64,000 bases of DNA from Sphingomonadaceae bacterium (GCA_947463325.1 CANHQT010000001.1:173450-237449), one strand, 5' to 3'; counted from the first letter of the stretch, positions 26,620 through 35,115 are shown. A program made the numbers and translations. Notes: generated from the sequence alone by a model not told the origin.

Positions 26620-27558
26620 ATGGGCAGCGTGACGATGGAAAAGCCTTGGCCGGATTCGCTGCGGGCCGGTGAATGGGAGCGGCATGAGCCGCTGGTCCGC
26701 CGCGTGCTTGCGCCAAACCCCTCACCCTATACCTTTACCGGCACCCAGACCTGGATTGTCGGGGCAGGCGCCGATGTCGCGGTGATTGATCCCGGTCCGG
26801 TCGGCACCGGCCTCAGCATGGGCGATCCCAAGGGGTTCGATGATGGCCATGGCGCCGGCCATGTCGAGGCTATCCTCGCTGCTGTGGGGGATGCACGCGT
26901 TGCCGCCATTATGTGCACCCATACCCATCGCGATCATTCCCCGGCGGCCGCGCCATTGCGGGCGATCACCGGCGCACCGGTCATCGGCTGCGCGCCGCTT
27001 GCCCTCAGCGATGATGGCCCGCGTGCCGATTCCGCTTTCGATGCCGACTATGCGCCTGACCGGGTGCTGAGCGATGGTGAGCGCATTTCGGGAGACGGCT
27101 GGACGCTTGAGGCCGTCGCAACGCCTGGCCACACATCCAACCATCTGTGCTTCGCCCTTGTGGAAAGCGGTGCGCTGTTCACCGGCGACCATGTGATGAA
27201 ATGGTCCACCAGCGTGGTCAGCCCGCCAGACGGCAACATGGCCGATTACATGGCGAGTCTCGAAAAACTCTATGCGCGTGAAGACCGCATCTACTACCCC
27301 GCGCACGGCCCTGCGGTGGAAAAGCCGCGCCAGCTGGTGCGCGGCATGCTTGGCCACCGCAAGAGCCGCGAGGCGCAGATCCTGCGCGAGCTGGGCTCCG
27401 GCCCCCGTGCCATCCCTGCGATGGTGGAGGTGATGTACAAAGGGCTTGATCGCAAGTTGGTCGGCGCCGCCGGGCGCAGTGTGCTCGCGCATCTTCTCGA
27501 CCTTGAGGCGCGCGGGTTGGCGGAAAGGGAGGGGGAGGCATGGCAGCTTCGGCATTGA
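26620..27558 (+). CDS. MBL-fold metallo-hydrolase, LACTB2-like
   Basis: About 312 residues. The metallo-beta-lactamase fold is shown by the zinc motif HTHRDHSPAA, then ATPGHTSNHLCF and FTGDHVMKWSTSVV. The C-terminal part (SREAQILRELGSGPRAIPAM, and VLAHLLDLEARGLAEREG) is a winged-helix domain typical of the LACTB2/BLACT_WH group, often nucleases or thioesterases rather than beta-lactamases. Start is uncertain between 26620 and 26635; neither has a clear ribosome site. The following gene overlaps its last codons. Confidence 0.85.
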   Translation: MGSVTMEKPWPDSLRAGEWERHEPLVRRVLAPNPSPYTFTGTQTWIVGAGADVAVIDPGPVGTGLSMGDPKGFDDGHGAGHVEAILAAVGDARVAAIMCTHTHRDHSPAAAPLRAITGAPVIGCAPLALSDDGPRADSAFDADYAPDRVLSDGERISGDGWTLEAVATPGHTSNHLCFALVESGALFTGDHVMKWSTSVVSPPDGNMADYMASLEKLYAREDRIYYPAHGPAVEKPRQLVRGMLGHRKSREAQILRELGSGPRAIPAMVEVMYKGLDRKLVGAAGRSVLAHLLDLEARGLAEREGEAWQLRH

Positions 27559-28370
27559 TGCTCGCATTGGCACTGGCGCAGCCTGCGCCAGAGGGGCCCC
27601 CGCTCATGGTGGCGATGCTTCCGCCGCGGGAAATCGGCCTCAACTTTGTCCGCTACCCTGATGGCGAGCATTATCTCTGTTCCGAAGGCTATGGCGACTG
27701 CCTCCGGATCGTGCGCGGTGAGGACGGTTCGGCCATGCTCGAACTGTTCGATATGGATCCGGCAGCAGGTCCAGCCCAGATCCTTGCGGCGCTGCCGGCG
27801 CATGTGGGAATGGATGATGGCAATGACGTGCGGGTGTGGGATCGCGCCATCCGCCTCCCCGCTAATCCCGACGTGCCGGGTGCGCGCGCCTATCTGGTCG
27901 GCATCGTGCGCAGCACGCCGCTCTCCTACTCGGGCGGCTTTGCACGCGCCGAGCGCTTGCACCTGTTCCAGCTGGTGGTTGCCGAAGATACGGCGACACT
28001 CGGCCCCGAACTGCTCGATGTGCGCTGGAATGGCGAGGCGCAGCTGCGCGCCTGCTTTGGCGAGGAAGATGTGCAGAAACGGCGCGAGGCCTGTCATGAC
28101 ATCTACCGCTTCGCGCCCAGCCTGTCGCTCATGGAAAATCGCGGCGGTGCCTATCCCGACCTGGGCTACAGCAGTGTTGCTACCGCCTTTCCGCGCACCG
28201 CCTATCCTACCCAGGACAGCAGCAGCGCGCCGCCATTGTCGGCAGAAGACCTGGTCGAACGGCGTGATCCCGAATGCAGTTTCCAGCGCACGCTGCGCTA
28301 CAATCCGGCCACCCGCCGCTATGAGATGGATAGCCCGGCGCCCGAGTGTGCGAGTTATCAATCGCTCTGA
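27540..28370 (+). CDS. Conserved-looking hypothetical protein
   Basis: A 276-residue protein I do not recognise. A short hydrophobic N terminus (ALMLALALAQ) may be a signal peptide. The remainder is soluble, with paired cysteines (LCSEGYGDC, ACFGEEDVQKRREAC and an ECSFQ) that could form disulfides if exported, and phrases such as GLNFVRYPDGEHYLC and FARAERLHLFQLVVAED. Codon usage matches its neighbours, so it is a real gene. Its start overlaps the MBL hydrolase by 19 bases, suggesting co-expression. Confidence 0.75.
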   Translation: MAASALMLALALAQPAPEGPPLMVAMLPPREIGLNFVRYPDGEHYLCSEGYGDCLRIVRGEDGSAMLELFDMDPAAGPAQILAALPAHVGMDDGNDVRVWDRAIRLPANPDVPGARAYLVGIVRSTPLSYSGGFARAERLHLFQLVVAEDTATLGPELLDVRWNGEAQLRACFGEEDVQKRREACHDIYRFAPSLSLMENRGGAYPDLGYSSVATAFPRTAYPTQDSSSAPPLSAEDLVERRDPECSFQRTLRYNPATRRYEMDSPAPECASYQSL

Positions 28371-28489
28371 TCTGCCCTGTGGCGTGTCATCGCCGGGCCT
28401 GTGAACGAAAATAGTCGCTGTCCCGGCTTGTCCGCCGGGGATGGCAGGGGCATTTACGCCCTGCCCGTTTCGGGCCGGAGCCGATAGCC

Positions 28490-29479
28490 ATGACTGCCCA
28501 GTCCCGCGAAAACCTGTCCGGTCTCGATCTCGTCGCCGAGATCCAGCGCCTGAAGAAGGAACGCAACGCCGTTATCCTCGGCCATTATTACCAGCGGCCG
28601 GAAATTCAGGACCTGTCCGATTTCGTCGGCGATTCGCTGGAACTCAGCCGCAAGGCGGCGGAAACAGACGCTGACGTCATCGCCTTCTGCGGGGTCAAGT
28701 TCATGGCGGAAACCGCCAAGATCCTGTCGCCCGACAAGATCGTCGTGCTGCCGGATATGGATGCCGGCTGCAGCCTGGAGGACAGCTGCCCGCCCGAACA
28801 GTTCGCGCGGTTCCGCGCGGCCCATCCCGATCATATCGCGCTCACCTACATCAACTGCTCGGCCGAGGTGAAAGCGCTCAGCGACATCATCGTCACCAGC
28901 TCGTCTGCGGGTCAGATCATCGCCCAGATTCCGCCGGAGCAGAAGATCATCTTCGGTCCCGACCGGCATCTCGGTGGCTATCTCAACCGTAAGTTCGGTC
29001 GCGACATGCTGCTCTGGCCGGGCGTCTGCATCGTCCATGAGGCGTTTAGCGAAACCGAGCTGATCAAGCTGAAGGCGCAGCATCCCGGTGCGCCGGTTGC
29101 CGCGCATCCCGAATGCCCGCCGCACATCATCGACCATGCCGATTATGTCGGTTCGACCAGCGGAATCCTGCAATTTGCCAAGACGATGGGTGGAGACACG
29201 CTGATTGTCGCCACGGAACCGCACATCATCCACCAGATGGAAAAAGCGGTGCCGGAAAAGACCTTCATCGGCGCGCCGGGTGCGGACGGCAACTGCAACT
29301 GCAACATCTGCCCCTATATGGCGCTCAACACGCTCGAAAAGCTCTACCTCGCGCTGCGCGACCTCGAGCCGCGCATCGAGCTGGATGAGGCGCTTCGGTT
29401 GAAGGCAAAGAAAAGCCTCGATCGGATGCTCGAAATGGCAGGCGGCACGGTCGGCAAGGGTGACCTCGGGCGCGCCTGA
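28490..29479 (+). CDS. nadA: Quinolinate synthase
   Basis: Condenses iminoaspartate with dihydroxyacetone phosphate to quinolinate in de novo NAD synthesis, using a [4Fe-4S] cluster. The 329-residue protein has AVILGHYYQRPEIQDLSDFV, the cysteine in YINCSAEVKALSD, FGPDRHLGGYLNRK, the HPECPPHI motif and the C-terminal CNCNICPYM with the third ligand. Length fits. nadB and nadC are not present here. The next 660 bases carry no gene. Confidence 0.96.
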   Translation: MTAQSRENLSGLDLVAEIQRLKKERNAVILGHYYQRPEIQDLSDFVGDSLELSRKAAETDADVIAFCGVKFMAETAKILSPDKIVVLPDMDAGCSLEDSCPPEQFARFRAAHPDHIALTYINCSAEVKALSDIIVTSSSAGQIIAQIPPEQKIIFGPDRHLGGYLNRKFGRDMLLWPGVCIVHEAFSETELIKLKAQHPGAPVAAHPECPPHIIDHADYVGSTSGILQFAKTMGGDTLIVATEPHIIHQMEKAVPEKTFIGAPGADGNCNCNICPYMALNTLEKLYLALRDLEPRIELDEALRLKAKKSLDRMLEMAGGTVGKGDLGRA

Positions 29480-29516
29480 TTGCGCCCTTGCGCAACATCC
29501 TTTCACCCCTTTTGAC

Positions 29517-29549
29517 TTATCCACAGATTCTGCTGCGCGGTGTGGATGA
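29517..29549. promoter_or_regulatory. Inverted pair of DnaA-box sequences
   Basis: TTATCCACA at 29517-29525 is a perfect consensus DnaA box, and TGTGGATGA at 29541-29549 is an eight-of-nine match on the opposite strand. The pair forms a dyad (ATCCACA/TGTGGAT) 37 bases after nadA. No other AT-rich or origin features are nearby, so a regulatory rather than origin role is more likely. The dyad could also be an RNA hairpin. Confidence 0.5.
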
Positions 29550-29599
29550 CTCCGCGCAATGGGGCTTTGCGACTCACCCTTTCCCATGACAGCTTCATG

Positions 29600-30055
29600 T
29601 CATCGGCAGGACGGAAGCCGGAGCCAGAAAGGCGGAAAAGCGCAAGCAATTCCTAGGGTCTGAGCGACAGCAACCCGAGAGCCAAGCACGGGAAAGAGAC
29701 CGCAGTAAAACCGGAAGAAAGCGTTCGCGCAGACGGATGGCGGAGCAGCAGTGGACAGCCCGGGCGACCGGACCGGAAAGGTCGGCCGCGCCAAGGTGAG
29801 GAGCTTGCTTCTTTACCACGGCAAGGCGGGACAGCCGGTCCAGGGGAGGGCAGCGCAAGGAACCTTCGGGAACCTGCGCAGCCCGAACCGCCCGCCGAAC
29901 AGGCTGGCGCTGACCGGATCATTAGTCCCTCACCGGACCGATCAGTCGGAGGCGCGTGAAGCCGACCATCGGCGAAGTGGGCGCTGACCTCGCGCAGTTC
30001 AGGACATACTTCGGTGTGTCACGGGACAGCAAAGAGGGCAGCGCCCATCACTTTT
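29600..30055 (+). ncRNA. Candidate structured non-coding RNA
   Basis: A gene-free, purine-rich stretch with several strong hairpins. (1) GGTGAGGAG at 29795-29803 pairs with TTCTTTACC at 29809-29817, with several G-U pairs. (2) GGGC-A-GCGCA at 29848-29857 pairs with TGCGC-A-GCCC at 29875-29884, capped by cTTCGg at 29864-29869. (3) GACATAC and GTGTGTC (30003-30020) are closed by TTCG. (4) TGGGCGCTG at 29978-29986 pairs with CAGCGCCCA at 30039-30047, enclosing hairpin 3, and is followed by TTTT. The extra-stable cUUCGg loops occur in this sense only on the plus strand. It does not show RNase P, tmRNA or SRP motifs. The ends are estimates. Confidence 0.42.
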
Positions 30056-30140
30056 GGTGCAACGCCCGTTTCGGCACCGCCATTCTTGCCGCAGGATGAT
30101 GGGCGCCTGGTCCGCCGCGGGATCGGGTTTTCTGCCCTGT

Positions 30141-30800
30141 TCAGTCCGCTGCGCGTGCCGCGATTCCTTGCGCGATCAGCTCATTGGCTTCGCGCGCCAC
30201 TTCGGCACTGGCGGCGCCATCGCCCCACACGCCGTAGCGCAGGCCGAGGAACACGTTCATCCCCATGATCGCCCAGGCGTGTACCTCGCCGAGGCCGGGG
30301 CGCATCGCCCCCGATTCCGAACCCTTGGCAAGGCGGGCGGCGATACGCTGTGCCGTCGTTTCATAATGGGCGCGGAAACTGTCAGGATCGACGAACTCGG
30401 CCTCGTCGATGATGCGGTAGATTTCCTTGTGGCTGCTGGCGAAGGCGAGGAATGCCTCTAACGCGGCACGTTCGGCTGCCAGCGCATCAGGGGCGGCGGC
30501 AAGTGCAGGGGCAACATGATCGCGCACCCGCGCCGACATATCGGTCACCAGCGCCCGGAAGATGGCATCCTTGGAATCGAAATAGGTGTAGAAACTGCCG
30601 AGCGCGACGCCGGCGCGGCTGGTGATGCCGCTGATCGATCCTTCATGATAGCCGCGCTCGCCGAACTCGACGGCGGCAGCATCGAGCAGCGCGCGCAGCG
30701 TCCGCTCGCCCCGGGCGGTGCGCGGTGTCTTTGCGCCACGCGCCGGGGCGACCGGTTCGCTGTCCTCGTCTGTTGCAGCGATGTCACGCCTTGCATCCAT
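30141..30800 (-). CDS. TetR family transcriptional regulator
   Basis: A 219-residue repressor. The N-terminal helix-turn-helix is RALLDAAAVEFGERGYHEGS, then ISGITSRAGVALGSFYTYF and DSKDAIFRALV, classical for TetR. The C-terminal ligand domain has YRIIDEAEFVDPDSFRAHYE, similar to regulators of fatty-acid or aromatic pathways, but the ligand is not predictable. The ATG at 30800 has a strong GGGAGGGG ribosome site six bases upstream. It is divergent from a TonB-dependent receptor and a perfect palindrome lies between them. Confidence 0.92.
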   Translation of the reverse strand: MDARRDIAATDEDSEPVAPARGAKTPRTARGERTLRALLDAAAVEFGERGYHEGSISGITSRAGVALGSFYTYFDSKDAIFRALVTDMSARVRDHVAPALAAAPDALAAERAALEAFLAFASSHKEIYRIIDEAEFVDPDSFRAHYETTAQRIAARLAKGSESGAMRPGLGEVHAWAIMGMNVFLGLRYGVWGDGAASAEVAREANELIAQGIAARAAD

Positions 30801-30822
30801 CCTGCACCCCTCCCGCGGCGGC

Positions 30823-30876
30823 AAAGTTGAAAGTCGGTTCAACTTTCATTATAGCAGCATGAGAGCGGGCGCAACA
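30823..30876. promoter_or_regulatory. Palindromic operator over divergent promoters
   Basis: AAAGTTGAA at 30823-30831 and TTCAACTTT at 30838-30846 form a perfect 9-base inverted repeat with a 6-base spacer, the size expected for a TetR-type operator. On the plus strand TTGAAA (30827-30832) and TATAGC (30850-30855), 17 apart, make a promoter for the receptor. On the minus strand TATAAT (complement of 30848-30853) is a perfect -10 for the regulator, with a TTGCG-like -35 near 30870-30875. A bound repressor would cover both promoters. Confidence 0.72.
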
Positions 30877-30920
30877 TCGGCCGGACATGGCGGAATGGCC
30901 CGCATCGTGGGAGGATGATG

Positions 30921-33263
30921 ATGAAGACCATGCTGCGCAATGTGCGCACCCTGACCCTTGCCTCGGTTGCCGTATCAGCTTTGCTCGCCCAGCCTGCTTT
31001 CGCGCAGGATGCCGGGATGGAAGCAGAGGATGGCGCGGATATCGTCGTCACCGCTCGCCGCCGCGAGGAAAGCCTGATTGACGTTCCGATCGCGGTCAGC
31101 GCCTTCTCTGGCGAAGCTCTCGAACAGCGCGGCGCTCTCGATATCACCGACGTCGGGGCGATCACGCCCAACACCACGCTGGAAACATCGCGCGGTTCCA
31201 ACTCGACACTTTCGGCCTTCATCCGTGGCATCGGCCAGCAGGATCCTGTCTCGGGCTTTGAACCGGGCGTCGGCATCTATCTCGATGACGTCTATCTCAA
31301 CCGTCCGCAGGCGGGCGTGCTCGACATTTATGATGTGGAGCGGATCGAAGTGCTGCGCGGACCGCAGGGCACGCTCTACGGTCGCAACACCATCGGCGGC
31401 GCGGTCAAATATGTGACGCGCATGTTGCCGCAGGATTTCTCGCTGCGGGTGCGCGCAACCTACGGCACCTATGATCAGGCCGATGGCGTGGTCACTGTGT
31501 CCGCGCCGGTTGGTGACCTGCTCCGCGTCGGCGGCAGCGTCGCGCGCCTCTCGCGCGGTGGCTTTGGTGACAATCTCACCACCGGTCGTGAGAATTACAA
31601 CAAGGATGTCTGGGCCGCGCGCGGCACGGTTGAGCTCGGTGGCTATGGCGAACCGGTGATGATCCGCATCACGGGTGACTATACCCGTGACCAGAGCGAT
31701 CCGCGCGGTGGCCATCGTCTGATCCCCGGCCTGCTCACCGGTGCTCCGGTGCTCGCCAATGTGTTCGATACCCGTGGCGGTCTCGTCGATCCGGAACAGG
31801 ATATCGAAGCCTATGGCGGCGCGATCAACGTCTCGATCGACCTCAATGACAGCCTCACGCTCCGCTCGATCAGCGCCTGGCGTAAGGATGACAGCTTCAC
31901 CCCGATCGATTTTGACGCACTGCCCGCGGCGGACGTCGATGTTCCGGGCGCCTATTTCAACGAACAGATCAGCCAGGAATTCCAGCTGCTCTACAACAGC
32001 GACCGGCTCAACGGTCTGGTCGGCTTCTACTATCTCGACGCCACAGCGGACACGCTGTTCGACGTGCGTCTGTTCAACACGCTCGCCGGCCTCACCGCCT
32101 TCACCAATGCGGCGGTCGACACCGAAACCTACGCCGTATTCGGCGAATTCACCTATGATTTCAGTGACCAGTTCAGCATCACGCTGGGTGGCCGCTACAC
32201 TTGGGATGAGCGTAGCGCGAACATCCTGCGCCAGAATTATCTGGGCGGCGGTTCGCCCTTCTTCGGCGGTGCCGGCGTTCCCTTCGGTGCGGCCAGCACC
32301 AATTTCCAGGGCAGCCGTTCGTTCAACAAATTCACCCCGCGCGTTCTGGCGAGCTGGGAACCGAACGATGACACCACCGTCTATGCAAGCTTCAGTCAGG
32401 GCTTCAAGGGCGGCGGCTTCGATCCGCGCGGGGTCGGTGCCAATGCGCCGGACTATAACGGCAACGGCATCCGCGGTGAAAATACCGAGGTCGCGCAGTT
32501 CCTGAGCTTCCGCCCCGAAAGCGTCGACAGCTATGAGATCGGCTACAAGGGCAATCTGTTTGACGGTGCGCTCTATCTCGCGCTTGCCGGTTTCTATGCC
32601 GACTATACCGACATCCAGATCCCGGGTTCGGTTGCCTGTACGGTGGCCGGCCTGCCGTCCTTCTGCGGCGTCACGTCAAACGCCGGCGCGGCGACCTTCA
32701 AGGGTGTCGAGGCCGAGTTCAACGCGCGTCTGGGTGAAGGCATCGCCGCTGATGGCGACCGTCTGAGCCTGATGGGTGCGGTCGGTTATATCGACGCCCA
32801 GTTCGACGAATATATCACCAACATCGCCAATGTGCCGACCGATGTCGCGAACTTCCGCCAGGTGCAGAACACGCCTGAATGGACTGCGAGCGGCACGCTG
32901 GCCTACATGACCCCGCTCGGTGCCGGCCGTCTCAACCTGGGTACGACCGTCTCCTATCGCAGCAGCGTCAACCAGTTTGAGATCCCGAACCCTTATATCG
33001 ACCAGTCGGGCTATGCGCTGTGGGATGCCAGCATCGTCTACACCGCGCCCGATGACCGGTGGAGCATCGGCCTCTACGGCCGCAACCTGACCGATAAGGA
33101 ATATATCACCTCGGGCTACAGCTTCATCGCGGGCAATGCGACGACGGGCGTGCCGACGCTGGTCAACGGCCTGCCGGTGGCAACGCTGGGCCGTGAAGGG
33201 ACGCTGACTGCCTTCTACGGCAATCCGCGGCAGGTGTTCGTGACGCTGACCTTCTCACTCTGA
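30921..33263 (+). CDS. TonB-dependent outer membrane receptor
   Basis: A 780-residue active transporter of the outer membrane, energised by TonB-ExbBD. It has a signal peptide (LASVAVSALLAQPAFAQ), a TonB-box-like DIVVTARRR, a plug domain with VERIEVLRGPQGTLYGRNTI, then a beta-barrel with repeated amphipathic strands and GFKGGGFDPRG, ending LTFSL. The ATG at 30921 is chosen from three consecutive ATGs because GGGAGG (30909-30914) is six bases upstream. Divergence from a TetR regulator suggests substrate-induced uptake, perhaps of an organic compound, though an iron chelate is possible. Confidence 0.93.
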   Translation: MKTMLRNVRTLTLASVAVSALLAQPAFAQDAGMEAEDGADIVVTARRREESLIDVPIAVSAFSGEALEQRGALDITDVGAITPNTTLETSRGSNSTLSAFIRGIGQQDPVSGFEPGVGIYLDDVYLNRPQAGVLDIYDVERIEVLRGPQGTLYGRNTIGGAVKYVTRMLPQDFSLRVRATYGTYDQADGVVTVSAPVGDLLRVGGSVARLSRGGFGDNLTTGRENYNKDVWAARGTVELGGYGEPVMIRITGDYTRDQSDPRGGHRLIPGLLTGAPVLANVFDTRGGLVDPEQDIEAYGGAINVSIDLNDSLTLRSISAWRKDDSFTPIDFDALPAADVDVPGAYFNEQISQEFQLLYNSDRLNGLVGFYYLDATADTLFDVRLFNTLAGLTAFTNAAVDTETYAVFGEFTYDFSDQFSITLGGRYTWDERSANILRQNYLGGGSPFFGGAGVPFGAASTNFQGSRSFNKFTPRVLASWEPNDDTTVYASFSQGFKGGGFDPRGVGANAPDYNGNGIRGENTEVAQFLSFRPESVDSYEIGYKGNLFDGALYLALAGFYADYTDIQIPGSVACTVAGLPSFCGVTSNAGAATFKGVEAEFNARLGEGIAADGDRLSLMGAVGYIDAQFDEYITNIANVPTDVANFRQVQNTPEWTASGTLAYMTPLGAGRLNLGTTVSYRSSVNQFEIPNPYIDQSGYALWDASIVYTAPDDRWSIGLYGRNLTDKEYITSGYSFIAGNATTGVPTLVNGLPVATLGREGTLTAFYGNPRQVFVTLTFSL

Positions 33264-33302
33264 GACAGGTTGGTATCTGGCCCTCGGCGGCTGGAAAGGT
33301 TA

Positions 33303-33335
33303 GGGGGCGGGCAAAACAACCCGCCCCTCTCCCTT
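33303..33335 (+). terminator. Possible terminator between the receptor gene and ppa
   Basis: GGGGGCGGG at 33303-33311 pairs with CCCGCCCCT at 33320-33328 (one G-U pair) around CAAAACAA, followed by CTCCC and TTTT. The run of T is offset from the stem, so efficiency is uncertain. It lies 40 bases after the receptor stop. Confidence 0.55.
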
Positions 33336-33360
33336 TTCAGCGGCAAGGACCAGAACTCCC

Positions 33361-33894
33361 ATGGACATCACAGCCATACCGACCGGCGGCAATCCGCCCA
33401 ATAATGTCAATGTGATCATCGAAGTGCCGGCCGGCGGTGAGCCGGTCAAATATGAGTTCGACAAGGCCTCCGGTGCCCTGTTTGTCGACCGTATCCTGCA
33501 CACGCCGATGCGTTATCCGGCCAACTACGGCTTCATCCCGCACACATTATGCGATGATGGTGACCCGCTCGATGCGCTGGTCATCGCGCGCTCGCCCTTC
33601 CTTGCAGGCTGCGTTGTGCGCGCCCGCCCGATCGCTGTCCTGCATCTGGAGGATGAGCATGGCGGGGACGAAAAGCTGGTGTGTGTGCCCGACACCAAGA
33701 CCTTCCCCTATTACACCAACGTCCGCGAGCGCGATGATCTGCCCGACATCGTCTTTTCGCAGATCGAGCATTTCTTCACCCACTATAAGGATCTGGAGCC
33801 GGAAAAGTGGGTGCGTGTCGGCCGCTGGGGTGATGCCGCAGAGGCACGTGAAATGGTGCTGCGCGCCATCGCGCTGGCCGACGGCAAGGGCTGA
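33361..33894 (+). CDS. ppa: Inorganic pyrophosphatase (family I)
   Basis: Hydrolyses pyrophosphate from biosynthetic reactions, soluble and magnesium-dependent. The 177-residue protein has NVIIEVPAGGEPVKYEFDK, the signature DGDPLDALVIA with its metal-binding aspartates, RMRYPANYGFIP-like MRYPANYGFIPH, and IEHFFTHYKDLEPEKWV. Length is standard for bacterial hexamers. It converges on metC, whose stop is 18 bases away. Confidence 0.96.
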   Translation: MDITAIPTGGNPPNNVNVIIEVPAGGEPVKYEFDKASGALFVDRILHTPMRYPANYGFIPHTLCDDGDPLDALVIARSPFLAGCVVRARPIAVLHLEDEHGGDEKLVCVPDTKTFPYYTNVRERDDLPDIVFSQIEHFFTHYKDLEPEKWVRVGRWGDAAEAREMVLRAIALADGKG

Positions 33895-33912
33895 GGGAGC
33901 CCTCGGAGCGGT

Positions 33913-35115
33913 TCAGGTCTGGAGCCCGGCCGCCTTCAACGCCTGATCAAGGTCGGCGATCAGATCGGCCGGATCTTCCAGCCCGATCGACAGGCGCACC
34001 AGCGGTCCGTCCGACTGCCATGGCACCGCGCTTCGGGGCGGATTGGCTGGCACGACGAGGCTTTCGAAACCGCCCCAGCTATAGCCGATGCCGAACAGGG
34101 TTAGCGCGTCGATGAATGCGGCGCGCTCGTCTTTGCTCGCGCCCTTCAGCGTGAACGCGAACAGTCCGCTCGTGCCGCGGAAATCGCGTTTCCACAGCGC
34201 ATGTCCCGGGCAGCCGGGGATGGCGGGGTGGAGCATGGTGCCGACCGCTGGCTGACTGCTGAGCCAGTTGGCGATTGTGAGCCCGCTTTCCCCATGGCGG
34301 GTGAGGCGGACGTCGAGCGTTCGAAGCCCGCGCAGCATCAGCGCGCAATCATCCGGCGCGACATGCTGGCCGAGCTGATAGGCGGCCTCCCGCAGACGCG
34401 GCCACAGGGCCGCTGTCGCGGTCAATGATCCCATCAGCGCGTCTGAATGGCCGCCGACATATTTGGTCAGGCTCATCATGCTGATGTCCACCCCATGCGT
34501 CAGCGCAGGGAACAGCAGCGGGGTCGCCCATGTGTTGTCGATCATCGTCACGATGCCGTGCGCCTTGGCGACGGCGACGATGGCGGGAACATCCTGCACC
34601 TCGAAGGTAAGGCTGCCCGGGCTTTCGAGGAAGATGAGCTTCGTGTCCGGTTCGATCAGCGCGGCAATGCCCGCGCCGACCGACGGGTCATAATAAGTGG
34701 TGCGCACACCCATGCGCGCGAGCAGCCCGTCACACAGGCTGCGCGTCGGATCATAGGCGCTGTCGACCATCAGCAGATGATCACCGGGGGAAAGGATCGC
34801 GATCAGCCCCGCGGCAATGGCCGCGACACCCGAAGGATAGAGCAATGTCCCTTCCGCGCCCGGTTCCAGTGCGGTCAGCGCCTCGGCCAGCGCCCATTGC
34901 GTGGGGGTGCCGCGCCGCCCGTAGAACAGCCGGTCATGGGTGTTGCGCCCCCGCGTATCGAGATCGGCCACGCTGTCATAGAGGATCGTCGATGCCCGCC
35001 ACACCGGCGGGTTGACGATACCGCCGCCCAGCCGCGGATCACCGGTCCATTCGGACCGCCGCCCGCCGGTCACGACTTGGGTCGCGGGGCGCTGGTCAGG
35101 GCTCTTACCGGTCAT
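33913..35115 (-). CDS. metC: Cystathionine beta-lyase
   Basis: A PLP enzyme of the Cys/Met metabolism family, probably cleaving cystathionine to homocysteine, pyruvate and ammonia. The 400-residue protein has VNPPVWRASTILYDSVADL, YGRRGTPTQWALAEALTALE, the phosphate-binding YPSGVAAIA, TMIDNTWATPLLFPAL and the PLP lysine in SLTKYVGGHSD. The phrase YGRRGTPTQ favours MetC over MetB. The ATG at 35115 is chosen because upstream residues do not match the family. It follows sseA by 77 bases. Confidence 0.92.
   Translation of the reverse strand: MTGKSPDQRPATQVVTGGRRSEWTGDPRLGGGIVNPPVWRASTILYDSVADLDTRGRNTHDRLFYGRRGTPTQWALAEALTALEPGAEGTLLYPSGVAAIAAGLIAILSPGDHLLMVDSAYDPTRSLCDGLLARMGVRTTYYDPSVGAGIAALIEPDTKLIFLESPGSLTFEVQDVPAIVAVAKAHGIVTMIDNTWATPLLFPALTHGVDISMMSLTKYVGGHSDALMGSLTATAALWPRLREAAYQLGQHVAPDDCALMLRGLRTLDVRLTRHGESGLTIANWLSSQPAVGTMLHPAIPGCPGHALWKRDFRGTSGLFAFTLKGASKDERAAFIDALTLFGIGYSWGGFESLVVPANPPRSAVPWQSDGPLVRLSIGLEDPADLIADLDQALKAAGLQT

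Noticed and set aside
26620..27558. A resistance-type metallo-beta-lactamase
   Set aside because: It carries a LACTB2-type C-terminal winged-helix and lacks an evident signal peptide, so hydrolysis of other substrates is more likely.
29517..29549. A chromosome replication origin
   Set aside because: Only two DnaA boxes, no AT-rich unwinding region and no origin-linked genes nearby.
29595..29987. Short protein frames in the nadA-tetR gap on both strands
   Set aside because: Composition is biased (Arg, Ser, Pro rich), no ribosome site and no family resemblance. The RNA hairpins explain the sequence better.
29480..30140. RNase P RNA, tmRNA, SRP RNA or 6S RNA in the nadA-tetR gap
   Set aside because: The universally conserved RNase P core, a tmRNA tag or CCA end, and the SRP loop are all absent on both strands.
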